This document shows, piece by piece, positions 34,197 to 42,292 of a stretch of 43,710 nucleotides of DNA. The notes under the pieces are model-generated. The model did not search any database, was not told the DNA's origin, and was given only the letters and a program-made list of their open reading frames with translations. Both the position numbers and the translations under genes were made by a program. Within the stretch, counting starts at the first letter, position 1. Each line of letters opens with the position of its first letter. Origin of the DNA: Sulfurimonas sp. (GTDB lineage: Bacteria; Campylobacterota; Campylobacteria; Campylobacterales; Sulfurimonadaceae); assembly GCA_027071075.1 (NCBI GenBank), contig JALSUU010000026.1, forward strand, positions 1 to 43,710, read 5' to 3'.

Positions 34197-35060
34197 ATGA
34201 AAAAAACTTTAATAGCCCACTCTCCTGATGCAGATGATATTTTTATGTACTATGCCATAAAATTTGGCTGGGTAGATATGAAAGATACTCTCTTTGACAA
34301 CATCGCAAAAGACATTCAAACTCTCAATGAAGATGCACTTAATGGTGTGTATGACATAGTAGCCATAAGCTTTGCACTCTATCCACATATAAAAAACGAG
34401 TATGCACCTCTACGAACTGCTGTCAGTTTTGGTGAGGGGTATGGTCCTAAGGTTATAAAGAAAAAAGGTGTCAAACTCAAACGAAACTTTAAAGTTGCAC
34501 TCAGCGGTGAACACACTACAAATGCCATGCTTTTTCGTATCGCTTACCCTGATGCAAGAGTTGTCTACATGAACTTTTTAGAGATAGAACAAGCTGTTCT
34601 TGATGGAGATGTACATGCAGGTGTTCTCATTCACGAGTCTATCTTAACTTATGCAGATGAGTTAGAAGTAGAGCGTGAGATGTGGGATATTTGGCAAGAG
34701 TTAGCAGGAGATGAGCTTCCTCTTCCTTTAGGGGGTATGGCGATTCGCCGTTCACTCCCACTCAACAAAGCCATCGAATATGAGGCTACACTTACAAAAG
34801 CTGTAAAAGTAGCACGAGATCATAAAGAGAGACTCTCTAAGATGTTAATAGAAAGAGATTTAGTACGCATCGATGCACAGACCCTTGATAAGTACCTTGA
34901 ACTCTATGCAAATGACGACTCTATAACCTTAAACGACATTCAGTACAAAGCAATAGATAAACTCTTTGAGATTGGCTATAAACACGGTTTTTATGATGCA
35001 CCTCTTGAAGTAAAAGATTATCTTATCCCAACTGAGTATACTCAACTTAGGAACTCATAA
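34197..35060 (+). CDS. mqnD: MqnD-like 1,4-dihydroxy-6-naphthoate synthase
   Basis: The 287-residue protein fits the MqnA/MqnD fold (periplasmic-binding-protein-like). MqnD features are the N-terminal AHSPDADDIFMYYA, the AGVLIHESILTY motif with His146 at the place of the catalytic His of Thermus MqnD, and DELPLPLGGMAIRR. MqnD converts cyclic dehypoxanthinylfutalosine to 1,4-dihydroxy-6-naphthoate in the futalosine route to menaquinone, used by Campylobacterota. MqnA is the alternative, but the His and PLPLGG favour MqnD. It is followed 3 bases later by fliQ and then murB, an arrangement with no functional logic. Confidence 0.8.
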   Translation: MKKTLIAHSPDADDIFMYYAIKFGWVDMKDTLFDNIAKDIQTLNEDALNGVYDIVAISFALYPHIKNEYAPLRTAVSFGEGYGPKVIKKKGVKLKRNFKVALSGEHTTNAMLFRIAYPDARVVYMNFLEIEQAVLDGDVHAGVLIHESILTYADELEVEREMWDIWQELAGDELPLPLGGMAIRRSLPLNKAIEYEATLTKAVKVARDHKERLSKMLIERDLVRIDAQTLDKYLELYANDDSITLNDIQYKAIDKLFEIGYKHGFYDAPLEVKDYLIPTEYTQLRNS

Positions 35061-35063
35061 ACT

Positions 35064-35330
35064 ATGGAAGCAAAACTTGTAGCACTTGGTGTTGAGACCT
35101 TTAAAATAGCACTTATGCTTGCTCTCCCTGGGCTTCTTACGGGTATGTTTGTAGGTCTTGCAGTCTCTATCTTTCAAGCAACTACACAGATAAATGAGAT
35201 GACCCTCTCTTTTATCCCTAAGATTATCGGTGTTGTAATTGTCATCGTTTTAACTATGCCATGGATGTTAAACGAAATGACCGACTTTGCACGCCATGTG
35301 TTTACAATAATGCCGACCTTTATTGAGTAA
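35064..35330 (+). CDS. fliQ: flagellar export apparatus protein FliQ
   Basis: The 88 residues carry two membrane helices (about 15-38 and 50-72) with the FliQ pattern LPGLLTGMFVGLAVSIFQAT, then QINEMTLSFIPKI. FliQ is part of the FliPQR export gate of the flagellar type III secretion system in the inner membrane. Length is typical. The stop overlaps the murB start as TAATG, so the genes are coupled. Confidence 0.95.
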   Translation: MEAKLVALGVETFKIALMLALPGLLTGMFVGLAVSIFQATTQINEMTLSFIPKIIGVVIVIVLTMPWMLNEMTDFARHVFTIMPTFIE

Positions 35331-36118
35331 TGCAAACAAAAACCATCAACTTTTCCAAATACTCCTCTTTTAAAATCGGTGCTTCCTTAGAAGTGGCTCT
35401 TTTAGAGGATAACTTCTCAGATATAGATAACTATTATCTCATAGGCTCTTGTAATAATACCCTCGTAGGAGATAACCCTCCCCCGCTCTTAATGCTCTCT
35501 AAAAAATATGATTATATTAAAATAGAAGAGGGAGTTTTAAAAATAGGAGGTGCAACTCCCTCTGGAAAAGTTGCATCATTTTGTAAAAAGAACGACATTG
35601 CAAACTTTGAGTTTCTCTCTCACCTCCCTGGAAAACTTGGCGGTCTTGTTTTCATGAATGCAGGTCTTAAAGAGTATGAAATGTTTAACGCACTTTTAGA
35701 AATTACGACAACAGAAGGCAAACTACTCAAGCAAGAGATTGAGTATGGATATAGATTTACAAATATAAACAAGCCAATTTTAGAAGTAGGTTTTGAAATC
35801 TCCTCTGGATTCTCTCAAAAAAAAGTAGCAATGTTTAAAAAAATGCGTGCCAACCAACCCTCAACCCCAAGTGCAGGAAGTTGTTTTAAAAATCCTGAGG
35901 GTGATTATGCTGGCCGCCTTATAGAAGAGGTTGGGCTTAAGGGCTTAATGAGAGGAGATATGTGCTTTAGTACAGAACATGCTAACTTTTTAGTAAACAA
36001 TGCAGAGGGAAAGTTTGAAGATGCTCTCTGGCTCATACAAGAGGCGCAAAAAAGAGTCCTTGATAGATTTAATATCTCACTAGAGTGTGAAATAGTTATA
36101 CTTGATAAAAATTACTAA
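35330..36118 (+). CDS. murB: UDP-N-acetylenolpyruvoylglucosamine reductase
   Basis: The 262-residue enzyme is the short MurB form seen in Campylobacterota. The FAD domain includes NFEFLSHLPGKLGGLVFMNAG, and the C-terminal domain has TPSAGSCFKNPEGDYAG, whose Ser is the likely proton donor, and a final LECEIVIL with the conserved Glu. It uses NADPH to make UDP-MurNAc for peptidoglycan. Overlaps fliQ by one base. Confidence 0.95.
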   Translation: MQTKTINFSKYSSFKIGASLEVALLEDNFSDIDNYYLIGSCNNTLVGDNPPPLLMLSKKYDYIKIEEGVLKIGGATPSGKVASFCKKNDIANFEFLSHLPGKLGGLVFMNAGLKEYEMFNALLEITTTEGKLLKQEIEYGYRFTNINKPILEVGFEISSGFSQKKVAMFKKMRANQPSTPSAGSCFKNPEGDYAGRLIEEVGLKGLMRGDMCFSTEHANFLVNNAEGKFEDALWLIQEAQKRVLDRFNISLECEIVILDKNY

Positions 36119-36145
36119 GAAGAGTTCTCAAAAGACAACTCTTCT
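36118..36145. terminator. hairpin between convergent murB and barrel-protein genes
   Basis: AGAAGAGTT and AACTCTTCT form a 9-bp stem with a 10-base loop, beginning at the last base of the murB stop codon and ending 9 bases short of the convergent gene. T-tracts are poor on both strands, so it may be a bidirectional but weak terminator. Confidence 0.45.
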
Positions 36146-36153
36146 CTCAAGCA

Positions 36154-36921
36154 TTAAAAACGAAGCATCAATCCTGCATACACACCAGCAAAATCCATAT
36201 TCATTCTTGTTTTTTCATCATCACTAATTAAGTCAAACTTTTGGACTCTATAGCCAAGCTCCACTGCAGGTTGCACAACAGGGATAAAATCAAAAGTATA
36301 ATCAACCTTAGCACGAATATCGTAAGCAGTTGAACCATTATATGTTATATATTTTCCATCAGCTTCTAGACCAATATTTGTAACTGGTATTTCTACTCTT
36401 CCTCTTACATATACTAAAGGAAGAGGGATAGACTTTGTATCACTATAACCAGGGAAAGCTAAATTTTGAGATACTTTATAATCTGCTTCCATAATCTTAA
36501 GATCTAAACCAACATCAACTGTCATCCAAAATGTATTATCTAAAAGATTATAGTAAGGGATTATGTCATACTGTTTAACATCAAAACTTGCTGCTGTATT
36601 AGCAGGTGCAGGAGTAGGAAAACCATCAAATGTACCTTTTACTAAACCTGTATCAGTTACATTTGCATACTCAAGTCTTAGATTTGGGATTATAGGTATT
36701 GGATGTTTTATAAGCATCCATACATAAGCATTTGTTTGTGATTCTTCTTTTGAATCATATCTACCTGTAGTAGTTGTAAGTAAAGTAGTATCAGTGTAAG
36801 ACATAAATCCACTTGGAGCTTCTTGCCATGCACCAACACCCATTTCAAGTCGTGCAATATCAGCAGATACAGTTGATGTCAAGACAGCTAATGATGCTAA
36901 AGTTGTAATTATTTTTTTCAT
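36154..36921 (-). CDS. TIGR04219-type outer-membrane beta-barrel protein
   Basis: The 255 residues have a signal peptide (MKKIITTLASLAVLTSTVSA), then alternating beta strands and a C-terminal Phe (GLMLRF), the usual outer-membrane insertion signal. GVGAWQEAPSG at the mature N-terminus and the strand order recall the TIGR04219 family found in Campylobacterota and some gammaproteobacteria; its function is not known. GGAG lies before the ATG, and an extended -10 (TTTGCTATAAT) at 36951-36956 gives a strong promoter. Confidence 0.82.
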   Translation of the reverse strand: MKKIITTLASLAVLTSTVSADIARLEMGVGAWQEAPSGFMSYTDTTLLTTTTGRYDSKEESQTNAYVWMLIKHPIPIIPNLRLEYANVTDTGLVKGTFDGFPTPAPANTAASFDVKQYDIIPYYNLLDNTFWMTVDVGLDLKIMEADYKVSQNLAFPGYSDTKSIPLPLVYVRGRVEIPVTNIGLEADGKYITYNGSTAYDIRAKVDYTFDFIPVVQPAVELGYRVQKFDLISDDEKTRMNMDFAGVYAGLMLRF

Positions 36922-36950
36922 AAAAAATTCTCCATATAATTAATGGAAGT

Positions 36951-36956
36951 ATTATA
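36951..36956 (-). promoter_or_regulatory. extended -10 box for the barrel-protein gene
   Basis: TTTGCTATAAT on the minus strand is a near-ideal Campylobacterota housekeeping promoter, 29 bases before the ATG. Confidence 0.7.
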
Positions 36957-37008
36957 GCAAAGTAATAGTGTTGGATGTCTTAAGTGTTTAGAGAGGGTAT
37001 TTCAAAAA

Positions 37009-37037
37009 GGGATAAACAAAATGAGCCGAAGCCCATT
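37009..37037 (-). terminator. intrinsic terminator after tpx
   Basis: On the minus strand AATGGGC, loop TTCG, GCTCATT forms a 7-bp stem with a stable UUCG tetraloop (one G-U pair), followed by TTTGTTTAT. It lies 70 bases after the tpx stop; a smaller GGCA/TGCC hairpin is between. Confidence 0.7.
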
Positions 37038-37106
37038 CTATTATTTTAACAAGCTTGGCTTAACTTTACGATTCGGCATTTAGTGCCTCACTGCATAGTA
37101 ATTTAG

Positions 37107-37610
37107 TTACTGAACAGCAGCTATTGCAGCATCGTAGTTAGGCTCTTCAGTGATTTCTGGAACGATTTCTTTGTAAGTTACAATTCCTTCTTCGTTTACT
37201 GCGAAGATTGCTCTACAAGTAACACCTGCAAGAACAGAACCACCTAAAAGTACTCCGTAAGCATTAGCGAAATCTTTGTTTCTGAAGTCAGAAGTAACAG
37301 TTAAAGCGTCAATTCCTTCAGTTGAACAAAAACGACCAGCAGCAAATGGAAGGTCAAGAGAAACGATAGTTGGTTTAACACCATCTAAAGAAGAAGCTTT
37401 TGCATTGAAGTTACGAGTTTCAGTAGCACATACACCTGTATCTAAAGAAGGAACAACGATGATAAGTTGCTTATGCCCTTGAGCTCCACCAACTGTAACA
37501 TCTCCTAAACCGTCTGAGTTTACAACAGTAACTGCTGGTGCTTTATCTCCAACATTTACCTCATTTCCTAATAATTCTACTTCTGTACCTTTAAATTTTG
37601 TAGTTGCCAT
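37107..37610 (-). CDS. tpx: thiol peroxidase Tpx
   Basis: The 167-residue protein is an atypical 2-Cys peroxiredoxin: peroxidatic Cys61 in PSLDTGVCATETRNF and resolving Cys95 in RFCSTEGID, at the same positions as E. coli Tpx. It reduces hydrogen and organic peroxides with thioredoxin, in cytosol or periplasm depending on the species; no signal peptide is seen here. AAGGAG precedes the ATG. It is a single-gene unit with a TATACT -10 at 37704-37709, a leader of about 87 bases rich in hairpins, and its own terminator. Confidence 0.97.
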   Translation of the reverse strand: MATTKFKGTEVELLGNEVNVGDKAPAVTVVNSDGLGDVTVGGAQGHKQLIIVVPSLDTGVCATETRNFNAKASSLDGVKPTIVSLDLPFAAGRFCSTEGIDALTVTSDFRNKDFANAYGVLLGGSVLAGVTCRAIFAVNEEGIVTYKEIVPEITEEPNYDAAIAAVQ

Positions 37611-37633
37611 TTTGGCTCCTTGTGTTTAATTTT

Positions 37634-37704
37634 AACGCGATTGCGTTTAACTAAAGAAACATTTTTGCTAAGCAAAAAACGATTCTCTTGTTTTGTTGAG
37701 AGAA
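37634..37704 (-). promoter_or_regulatory. three inverted repeats in the tpx leader and promoter
   Basis: AACGC-GATT-GCGTT (37634-37647), TTTTTGC-TAA-GCAAAAA (37662-37678) and TTCTCT-N10-AGAGAA (37683-37704 approx.) lie in a row between the -10 and the ribosome-binding site. They could be operators or RNA stem-loops that affect tpx stability or translation. Confidence 0.45.
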
Positions 37705-37709
37705 GTATA
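37704..37709 (-). promoter_or_regulatory. -10 box for tpx
   Basis: TATACT on the minus strand, 93 bases before the ATG, in an AT-rich stretch. It predicts a leader of about 87 nucleotides that contains the hairpins. Confidence 0.45.
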
Positions 37710-37778
37710 TTTTAAATCGGATAATTTTACTCTTATTTATACGATAACTGTTTTTGGTTAAGGTTTACATAAGGTTAA

Positions 37779-38765
37779 TTACAAGCTACTTCTGGGTGCA
37801 ATATCTAACTCTTCTAAGGAACTAAACATATTTTCCTTATACATATCAGTAGCTACTCTTCCTATCATTGCAGCATTATCAGAGCAGTATTTAAGTTCAC
37901 TTAAAAGAAGTTTCGCATTATGAGGTTTTAAAAGCGCCTCTATCTGAGAACGAAGATAAAGGTTGGCACTCGCTCCACCTACTATGGCAAATGTTTTAGG
38001 TTGTACTGTTTTAAAGTACTTTTTGAGCTTCATTGTTAAGTGTTTTGTTGCGATATGTTCAAATGATGCAGCTATATCTTGAAAGTCTGGCTGCTCTTTC
38101 TTCTCCTCTTCGAGAACAGCTAAACGCACAGCATTTTTAAGTCCTGAGTAACTAAATGCAATGAGAGGTGACTGATGCAGAGGTACTGTAAAGTTATGTG
38201 CAAGTCTATCACCATTTTTAGCAAGTTCTTGAATGACTGGACCACCGGGGTAACCAAGCCCCATCATCTTCGCAACCTTATCAAAACTCTCTCCAAAACT
38301 ATCATCCATACTCTTAGCAATAGTCTCTATCTCTTGGAGATTCTTTACTTCCATCACTTGAGTATGCCCACCTGAAACAAGCAGAACAGTCAGAGGAAAA
38401 ACTGTCTCTTTCTCTATAAAAAGTGAATAAATATGCCCAATAAGATGATTTACCCCAATGATGGGAATATCTAAAGCCACAGCAATAGCCTTCGCCATAG
38501 TCACACCCTCTACAAGAGTAACAGCAAGTCCTGGAGTAGAAGTTACAGCAACGGCTTTTAACTCTTTAAAATAAGGCTCACACTGTTCTAAAATCTTTGG
38601 AAGTGCCTCAGCATGAAGTCTTGCTGCAAGTTCTGGCACAACACCACCATAAACACTATGCTCTATCTCTTGACTTATTTTCTTATGAAAAAGAAGTTTG
38701 TTTGTCGCTATCTCCGTGATGGCAATCGCGCTATCATCACATGAACTCTCTATACTTAGTACCAT
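37779..38765 (-). CDS. tsaD: tRNA threonylcarbamoyladenosine transferase TsaD
   Basis: A complete 328-residue Kae1/TsaD: the N-terminal [14 protein letters not shown], the metal-binding His107 and His111 in [17 protein letters not shown], and the C-terminal [12 protein letters not shown]. With TsaB, TsaC and TsaE it attaches the threonylcarbamoyl group to A37 of ANN-decoding tRNAs. It starts 2 bases after the dxr stop, with GGAG upstream, and is the last gene of cdsA-dxr-tsaD. Confidence 0.97.
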   Translation of the reverse strand: MVLSIESSCDDSAIAITEIATNKLLFHKKISQEIEHSVYGGVVPELAARLHAEALPKILEQCEPYFKELKAVAVTSTPGLAVTLVEGVTMAKAIAVALDIPIIGVNHLIGHIYSLFIEKETVFPLTVLLVSGGHTQVMEVKNLQEIETIAKSMDDSFGESFDKVAKMMGLGYPGGPVIQELAKNGDRLAHNFTVPLHQSPLIAFSYSGLKNAVRLAVLEEEKKEQPDFQDIAASFEHIATKHLTMKLKKYFKTVQPKTFAIVGGASANLYLRSQIEALLKPHNAKLLLSELKYCSDNAAMIGRVATDMYKENMFSSLEELDIAPRSSL

Positions 38766-38767
38766 AT

Positions 38768-39835
38768 TTACAGCTCCTTTACAAAGGCTCGTACTTCTGC
38801 ATCAAGTGCAAAAACGTCATCAATATTTTGTGGAATTTCTACAAACTTTTCAAAAGCATTCATTATTTCACTGCTAATATCCATAAATCCTATCTCTTTG
38901 TTTATAAACTTCTCTATTGCAGCTTCATTTGCAGCATTTACAACAAGACCTCTCTGCGGAGTTCTAAGGAGTTCCTCTTTAATCTCCCAAATAGGATACC
39001 TCTCAGAACTTATCTCACGAAATTCTAAACTCCCCACTTTAAGCAAATCAACATGCCCTAAAATATTTTCATTCATCTTTGAATCAAGAGCATAAGCGAT
39101 AGGAAGTTGCATAGAAGCGTGTGCAAAATGTGCCGTTGTTGAGCCATCTTTAAAGTCTATTAGTGCATGGATAAGTGACTTGGTCTCTATAACTGCATCA
39201 TATTTGCCCTCACCAAAAAGCCATCTCGCTTCGAGGAGTTCAAACATCTTGTTTACCATAGTAGCAGAGTCAATGGTGATTTTTTGTCCCATCGACCAGT
39301 TAGGATGTTTTTGAGTATCTGCTAAGGTCGCATTTTTGAGTCGTGAAATATCCCAATCACGAAATGCCCCACCAGAAGCAGTAATAATCATCTTCTCAAC
39401 AGGTCTATCTTGCAGAAGATACCAGAGTCCGAAGTGTTCTGAGTCTATGGGTTGAATCTTTGATGTATCTATAAAAGCACCACAAGCGACAAGCGATTCT
39501 TTGTTCGCTAATGCTACTTTTTTCTCACACTTTAAGGCTTTAAGTGTTGGTCGAAGTCCTAAAAAACCCACAAGGGCATTCACAACAAGCTCACTTTTTG
39601 CATCAGCTATAACCCTGAGTATGGCATCACTTCCAGCATAGACTTTCGTGTGATTTACTTTGGGTATATCTTCTACCTCTGCGACCACTACAACCTGAGG
39701 TTTATGCTCTTGTATCTGCTTATTTAGAAGTGTGATGTTTTTACCACAAACTAAAGCTTCGACTGCAATACCAAACTTTTTTGCGACAAGAAGAGTGTTT
39801 ACCCCTATTGAGCCTGTTGAGCCTAGTAAAATCAA
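38768..39835 (-). CDS. dxr: 1-deoxy-D-xylulose 5-phosphate reductoisomerase
   Basis: The 355-residue Dxr has the NADPH motif [13 protein letters not shown] at its extreme N-terminus, [17 protein letters not shown], the SASGGAFRD-type segment (TASGGAFRD) and [15 protein letters not shown]. It makes 2-C-methyl-D-erythritol 4-phosphate for isoprenoids. The start is TTG and directly follows the cdsA stop TAA in the same frame, so no upstream start is possible. A GTGGA sequence about 9 bases before may serve as ribosome-binding site. Relatives normally have a few more N-terminal residues and an ATG. Confidence 0.95.
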   Translation of the reverse strand: MILLGSTGSIGVNTLLVAKKFGIAVEALVCGKNITLLNKQIQEHKPQVVVVAEVEDIPKVNHTKVYAGSDAILRVIADAKSELVVNALVGFLGLRPTLKALKCEKKVALANKESLVACGAFIDTSKIQPIDSEHFGLWYLLQDRPVEKMIITASGGAFRDWDISRLKNATLADTQKHPNWSMGQKITIDSATMVNKMFELLEARWLFGEGKYDAVIETKSLIHALIDFKDGSTTAHFAHASMQLPIAYALDSKMNENILGHVDLLKVGSLEFREISSERYPIWEIKEELLRTPQRGLVVNAANEAAIEKFINKEIGFMDISSEIMNAFEKFVEIPQNIDDVFALDAEVRAFVKEL

Positions 39836-40591
39836 TTAAACAAGTCCACGAAGTAGTACTAACATTACGATACCACCAAATAAATAGCCATCTATTCTAT
39901 CAAGAACGCCACCATGACCGGGAAGTAAATCACCACTATCTTTTACACCCGCTGCACGCTTGAGAGAGGACTCAAACAAATCACCAAAAATAGAACTCAC
40001 AGCCACAGCAAAGCTCACTAAAAATGCCACACCTAAATCCACGATAGAGAGACCAAAAAACATTCCACCAAGTGTTGCAACGGCGATGCCACCTACTACA
40101 CCCTCCATGGTTTTGTTTGGAGAAGTTTCACAAAACTGTGTTTTTCCTATGCTCTTTCCAACGGCATACGCTCCAACATCTGTTAAAGCTACAACCGCTA
40201 AAAGCCATAAAAGAGACATCACACCATACTCTTGGTACATTGTGAACATAAAAAGAAGCCCTGCTGTTGGGTAGATAAAAGGAAAAAAATCCTTCCACTG
40301 TACTTCTTTGTTAAAAGCTACTGCACTCGCATATGCAACACCCGCTAAAACAAAAAGATCATCCCCATAAGGATAGATGCCAGCCACGAGCCAAAGCCCT
40401 ATGGCAAAAGGTAAAAGCCCATCTTTTTCAACTTCAAAAAGTTTTATAGCCTCTTTGAATGCTAAGATATAAATAGCACCAAAAACAAGCCACGTAAGAA
40501 AAAAGTTATCTATAAATCCTATAATAAATACACCCGCTAAAAGTGCTAATCCTGTTGTAACTCGCTCACTGTGTTCCCCAAACATACTCAT
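39836..40591 (-). CDS. cdsA: phosphatidate cytidylyltransferase
   Basis: The 251-residue membrane protein has about seven helices and the CDP-diglyceride synthetase signature near its end: SSLKRAAGVKDSGDLLPGHG followed by GVLDRIDG. It makes CDP-diacylglycerol from phosphatidate and CTP in the inner membrane. GAGGAAG precedes the ATG, and a TATAAT box lies at 40620-40625. It is first in the cdsA-dxr-tsaD unit, joining phospholipid, isoprenoid and tRNA-modification genes. Confidence 0.95.
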   Translation of the reverse strand: MSMFGEHSERVTTGLALLAGVFIIGFIDNFFLTWLVFGAIYILAFKEAIKLFEVEKDGLLPFAIGLWLVAGIYPYGDDLFVLAGVAYASAVAFNKEVQWKDFFPFIYPTAGLLFMFTMYQEYGVMSLLWLLAVVALTDVGAYAVGKSIGKTQFCETSPNKTMEGVVGGIAVATLGGMFFGLSIVDLGVAFLVSFAVAVSSIFGDLFESSLKRAAGVKDSGDLLPGHGGVLDRIDGYLFGGIVMLVLLRGLV

Positions 40592-40619
40592 ATAAACTTC
40601 CTCATAAAAATTATTGTAG

Positions 40620-40625
40620 ATTATA
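40620..40625 (-). promoter_or_regulatory. -10 box for cdsA-dxr-tsaD
   Basis: AGATATAAT on the minus strand, 28 bases before the cdsA ATG, in the 39-base gap after the small acidic gene. Confidence 0.55.
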
Positions 40626-40630
40626 TCTAA

Positions 40631-40933
40631 TCAGACTTTAATATCTAATTTATGAATCGGTTCCATCTCTGCATCATCTGCATCATCTTCTGCTTTTTCA
40701 CTCCGTTCGTTCTCTCTATCTGCCTCATCACGAGTATGATCTTTATCCTCATTTACTTCTTGATTCTCTTCTGCAGGACGCACTTCTAAAACCTTTTCAT
40801 CTCTCTCTTGAACAGAAGATTGTGCTATCATATTTTGAAAATCTACACGATTTGAGTGTGCATTTTGCGTTGATGATGCAACTGGTGTCATTTGATTTGT
40901 AAATATCGCACTTCCTATGGGTCCTATTGCCAT
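40631..40933 (-). CDS. small acidic protein of unknown function
   Basis: The 100-residue product begins MAIGPIGSAIFTNQMTPV, has a Gln/Asn/Ser-rich middle and ends with about 50 very acidic residues (many Glu/Asp, few hydrophobics) before KLDIKV. No signal peptide, membrane helix or cysteine is seen; most of it is probably disordered. AAGGAG lies 7 bases before the ATG. It starts 3 bases after the rqcH-like gene, so co-transcription is likely. I do not recognise a family; the N-terminus looks conserved-like and may be the functional part. Confidence 0.7.
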   Translation of the reverse strand: MAIGPIGSAIFTNQMTPVASSTQNAHSNRVDFQNMIAQSSVQERDEKVLEVRPAEENQEVNEDKDHTRDEADRENERSEKAEDDADDAEMEPIHKLDIKV

Positions 40934-40936
40934 CTC

Positions 40937-42265
40937 TCAACTCCTTGTATCAATCTCAATAGTTTTATATTTATTATAGAGAACATTTGCACCACTTTGA
41001 ATGCTTACTTCTCTACGAGGAGTATAATCGACCAAAAACTTATCTTGTGCAGTCGTTGTAAAATCGACACAGAGTCTTGCAGCAGATTGTATAATTTTTT
41101 CGGGAAGATTTTGCTTATCAGTAGTGATGATTACATGACAAGAGGGTCTCTCTTTCATGTGAATCCAAACATCTTTTGCTCTTGCTTTTTGTAAAAGTGT
41201 GACATTTCCCTTCTCATTTTTTCCAAGCTGAACCTTATACCCTTCTATCCAAAAAGTCTCTACACTATCATCTACTTTTATCTTTTTGTTTTGTACTCGT
41301 TTTGGAAAAAGAAGCTCTATCTTCGCAACATCTTTTGCTACGCCAACCGTGTGAATAAAGAGTTCCATATGCTCTACTTTTGAGCGAAGAGACTCCTCTT
41401 CTATATGAAGATTTTTGGCTCTCTGTTTAGACTTTTTGCTTTTGGAGAAGAACATCTCACTTACCATAAAAGGAGAGTGGTACTCTTTGTCAATTTTTAC
41501 TTCAAGTGTAGAGCCATCGTAATCTTGTAAGACTAACTCTTTAGTATATGGTTTAATGTTTTGCACATTTGATAAGACAAGGTTTCCCAAATGCTCAAAC
41601 TCTCTTGCTTCCTCTTCAAGTTTCTCTTTAGATTCTAGTTTATCATAGAGTTTTTGCAATTTTTTAAGCTTTTTATTTAAGAAAGAGATCTTCTGTTTTT
41701 TGAGATTCTCTAACTTAGAGTTCTGCTCTTTTGTGTAAACCTCTTTTAAAAATTCTTCAACATTTTCTAAAGGGTACTCCTTTGCGACAAAGGGAGCATT
41801 TGGTACATCAAGAAGGGTCTGCCCTACCCTCACCTCACGAAAAGAGGAAAACAAATCAACATGACGCAGAGCTTCAAGCACTATGTTATCTGCATCAAGA
41901 ATGATAATGTTAGTATATTTTCCTGTAAACTCTAACTGCAAGTATGTTATCTCCTCTTTATAAGCAGAAGCCATACTTGTTTTGATGCGAATAATCTTAT
42001 CATCATTTACAAGCGAAATATCCAAAATATTTGAACGATTAAAACGCTTTGCAATAATGACATCAAAGGGAGCGTTGTAGACTTTAGAGCGAGGGTACTC
42101 CTCACACTTAAAGATACTAGAGTTTGAACGAGTCATGTTAAAGTAAACATCGTCTCGCTTGTCAAAAGCTATTTTGATGATGGTATCACTCACCCTATGA
42201 ATGGCTGAGATTTTTGTAAATTGTTTTAAATAAATAATAATCTGTTTTAAGTGTGAGAGTTTCAT
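40937..42265 (-). CDS. rqcH: RqcH/NFACT family ribosome quality-control protein
   Basis: The 442-residue protein has an NFACT-N-like domain (about 1-170), a helical coiled-coil middle (180-250, and 270-300) and a C-terminal NFACT-R domain (about 320-440) with KARAKDVWIHMKERPSCHVII, which binds RNA. In bacteria RqcH binds split 50S subunits carrying stalled nascent chains and adds C-terminal alanine tails. It is shorter than the Bacillus protein (about 570), in line with other Campylobacterota. There is no Shine-Dalgarno sequence; a TAAAAT -10 lies 6 bases before the ATG, suggesting a leaderless mRNA. Confidence 0.85.
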   Translation of the reverse strand: MKLSHLKQIIIYLKQFTKISAIHRVSDTIIKIAFDKRDDVYFNMTRSNSSIFKCEEYPRSKVYNAPFDVIIAKRFNRSNILDISLVNDDKIIRIKTSMASAYKEEITYLQLEFTGKYTNIIILDADNIVLEALRHVDLFSSFREVRVGQTLLDVPNAPFVAKEYPLENVEEFLKEVYTKEQNSKLENLKKQKISFLNKKLKKLQKLYDKLESKEKLEEEAREFEHLGNLVLSNVQNIKPYTKELVLQDYDGSTLEVKIDKEYHSPFMVSEMFFSKSKKSKQRAKNLHIEEESLRSKVEHMELFIHTVGVAKDVAKIELLFPKRVQNKKIKVDDSVETFWIEGYKVQLGKNEKGNVTLLQKARAKDVWIHMKERPSCHVIITTDKQNLPEKIIQSAARLCVDFTTTAQDKFLVDYTPRREVSIQSGANVLYNKYKTIEIDTRS

Positions 42266-42271
42266 AAGAGT

Positions 42272-42285
42272 ATTTTAGCTAAACT
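42272..42285. promoter_or_regulatory. facing -10 boxes of divergent rqcH and cobI
   Basis: Within the 27 bases between the two ATGs, TAAAAT on the minus strand (42272-42277) is 6 bases before the rqcH ATG. TAAACT on the plus strand (42280-42285) is 7 bases before the cobI ATG. They share the palindrome TTTAGCTAAA. Neither gene has a ribosome-binding sequence. Confidence 0.45.
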
Positions 42286-42292
42286 TCGATTT

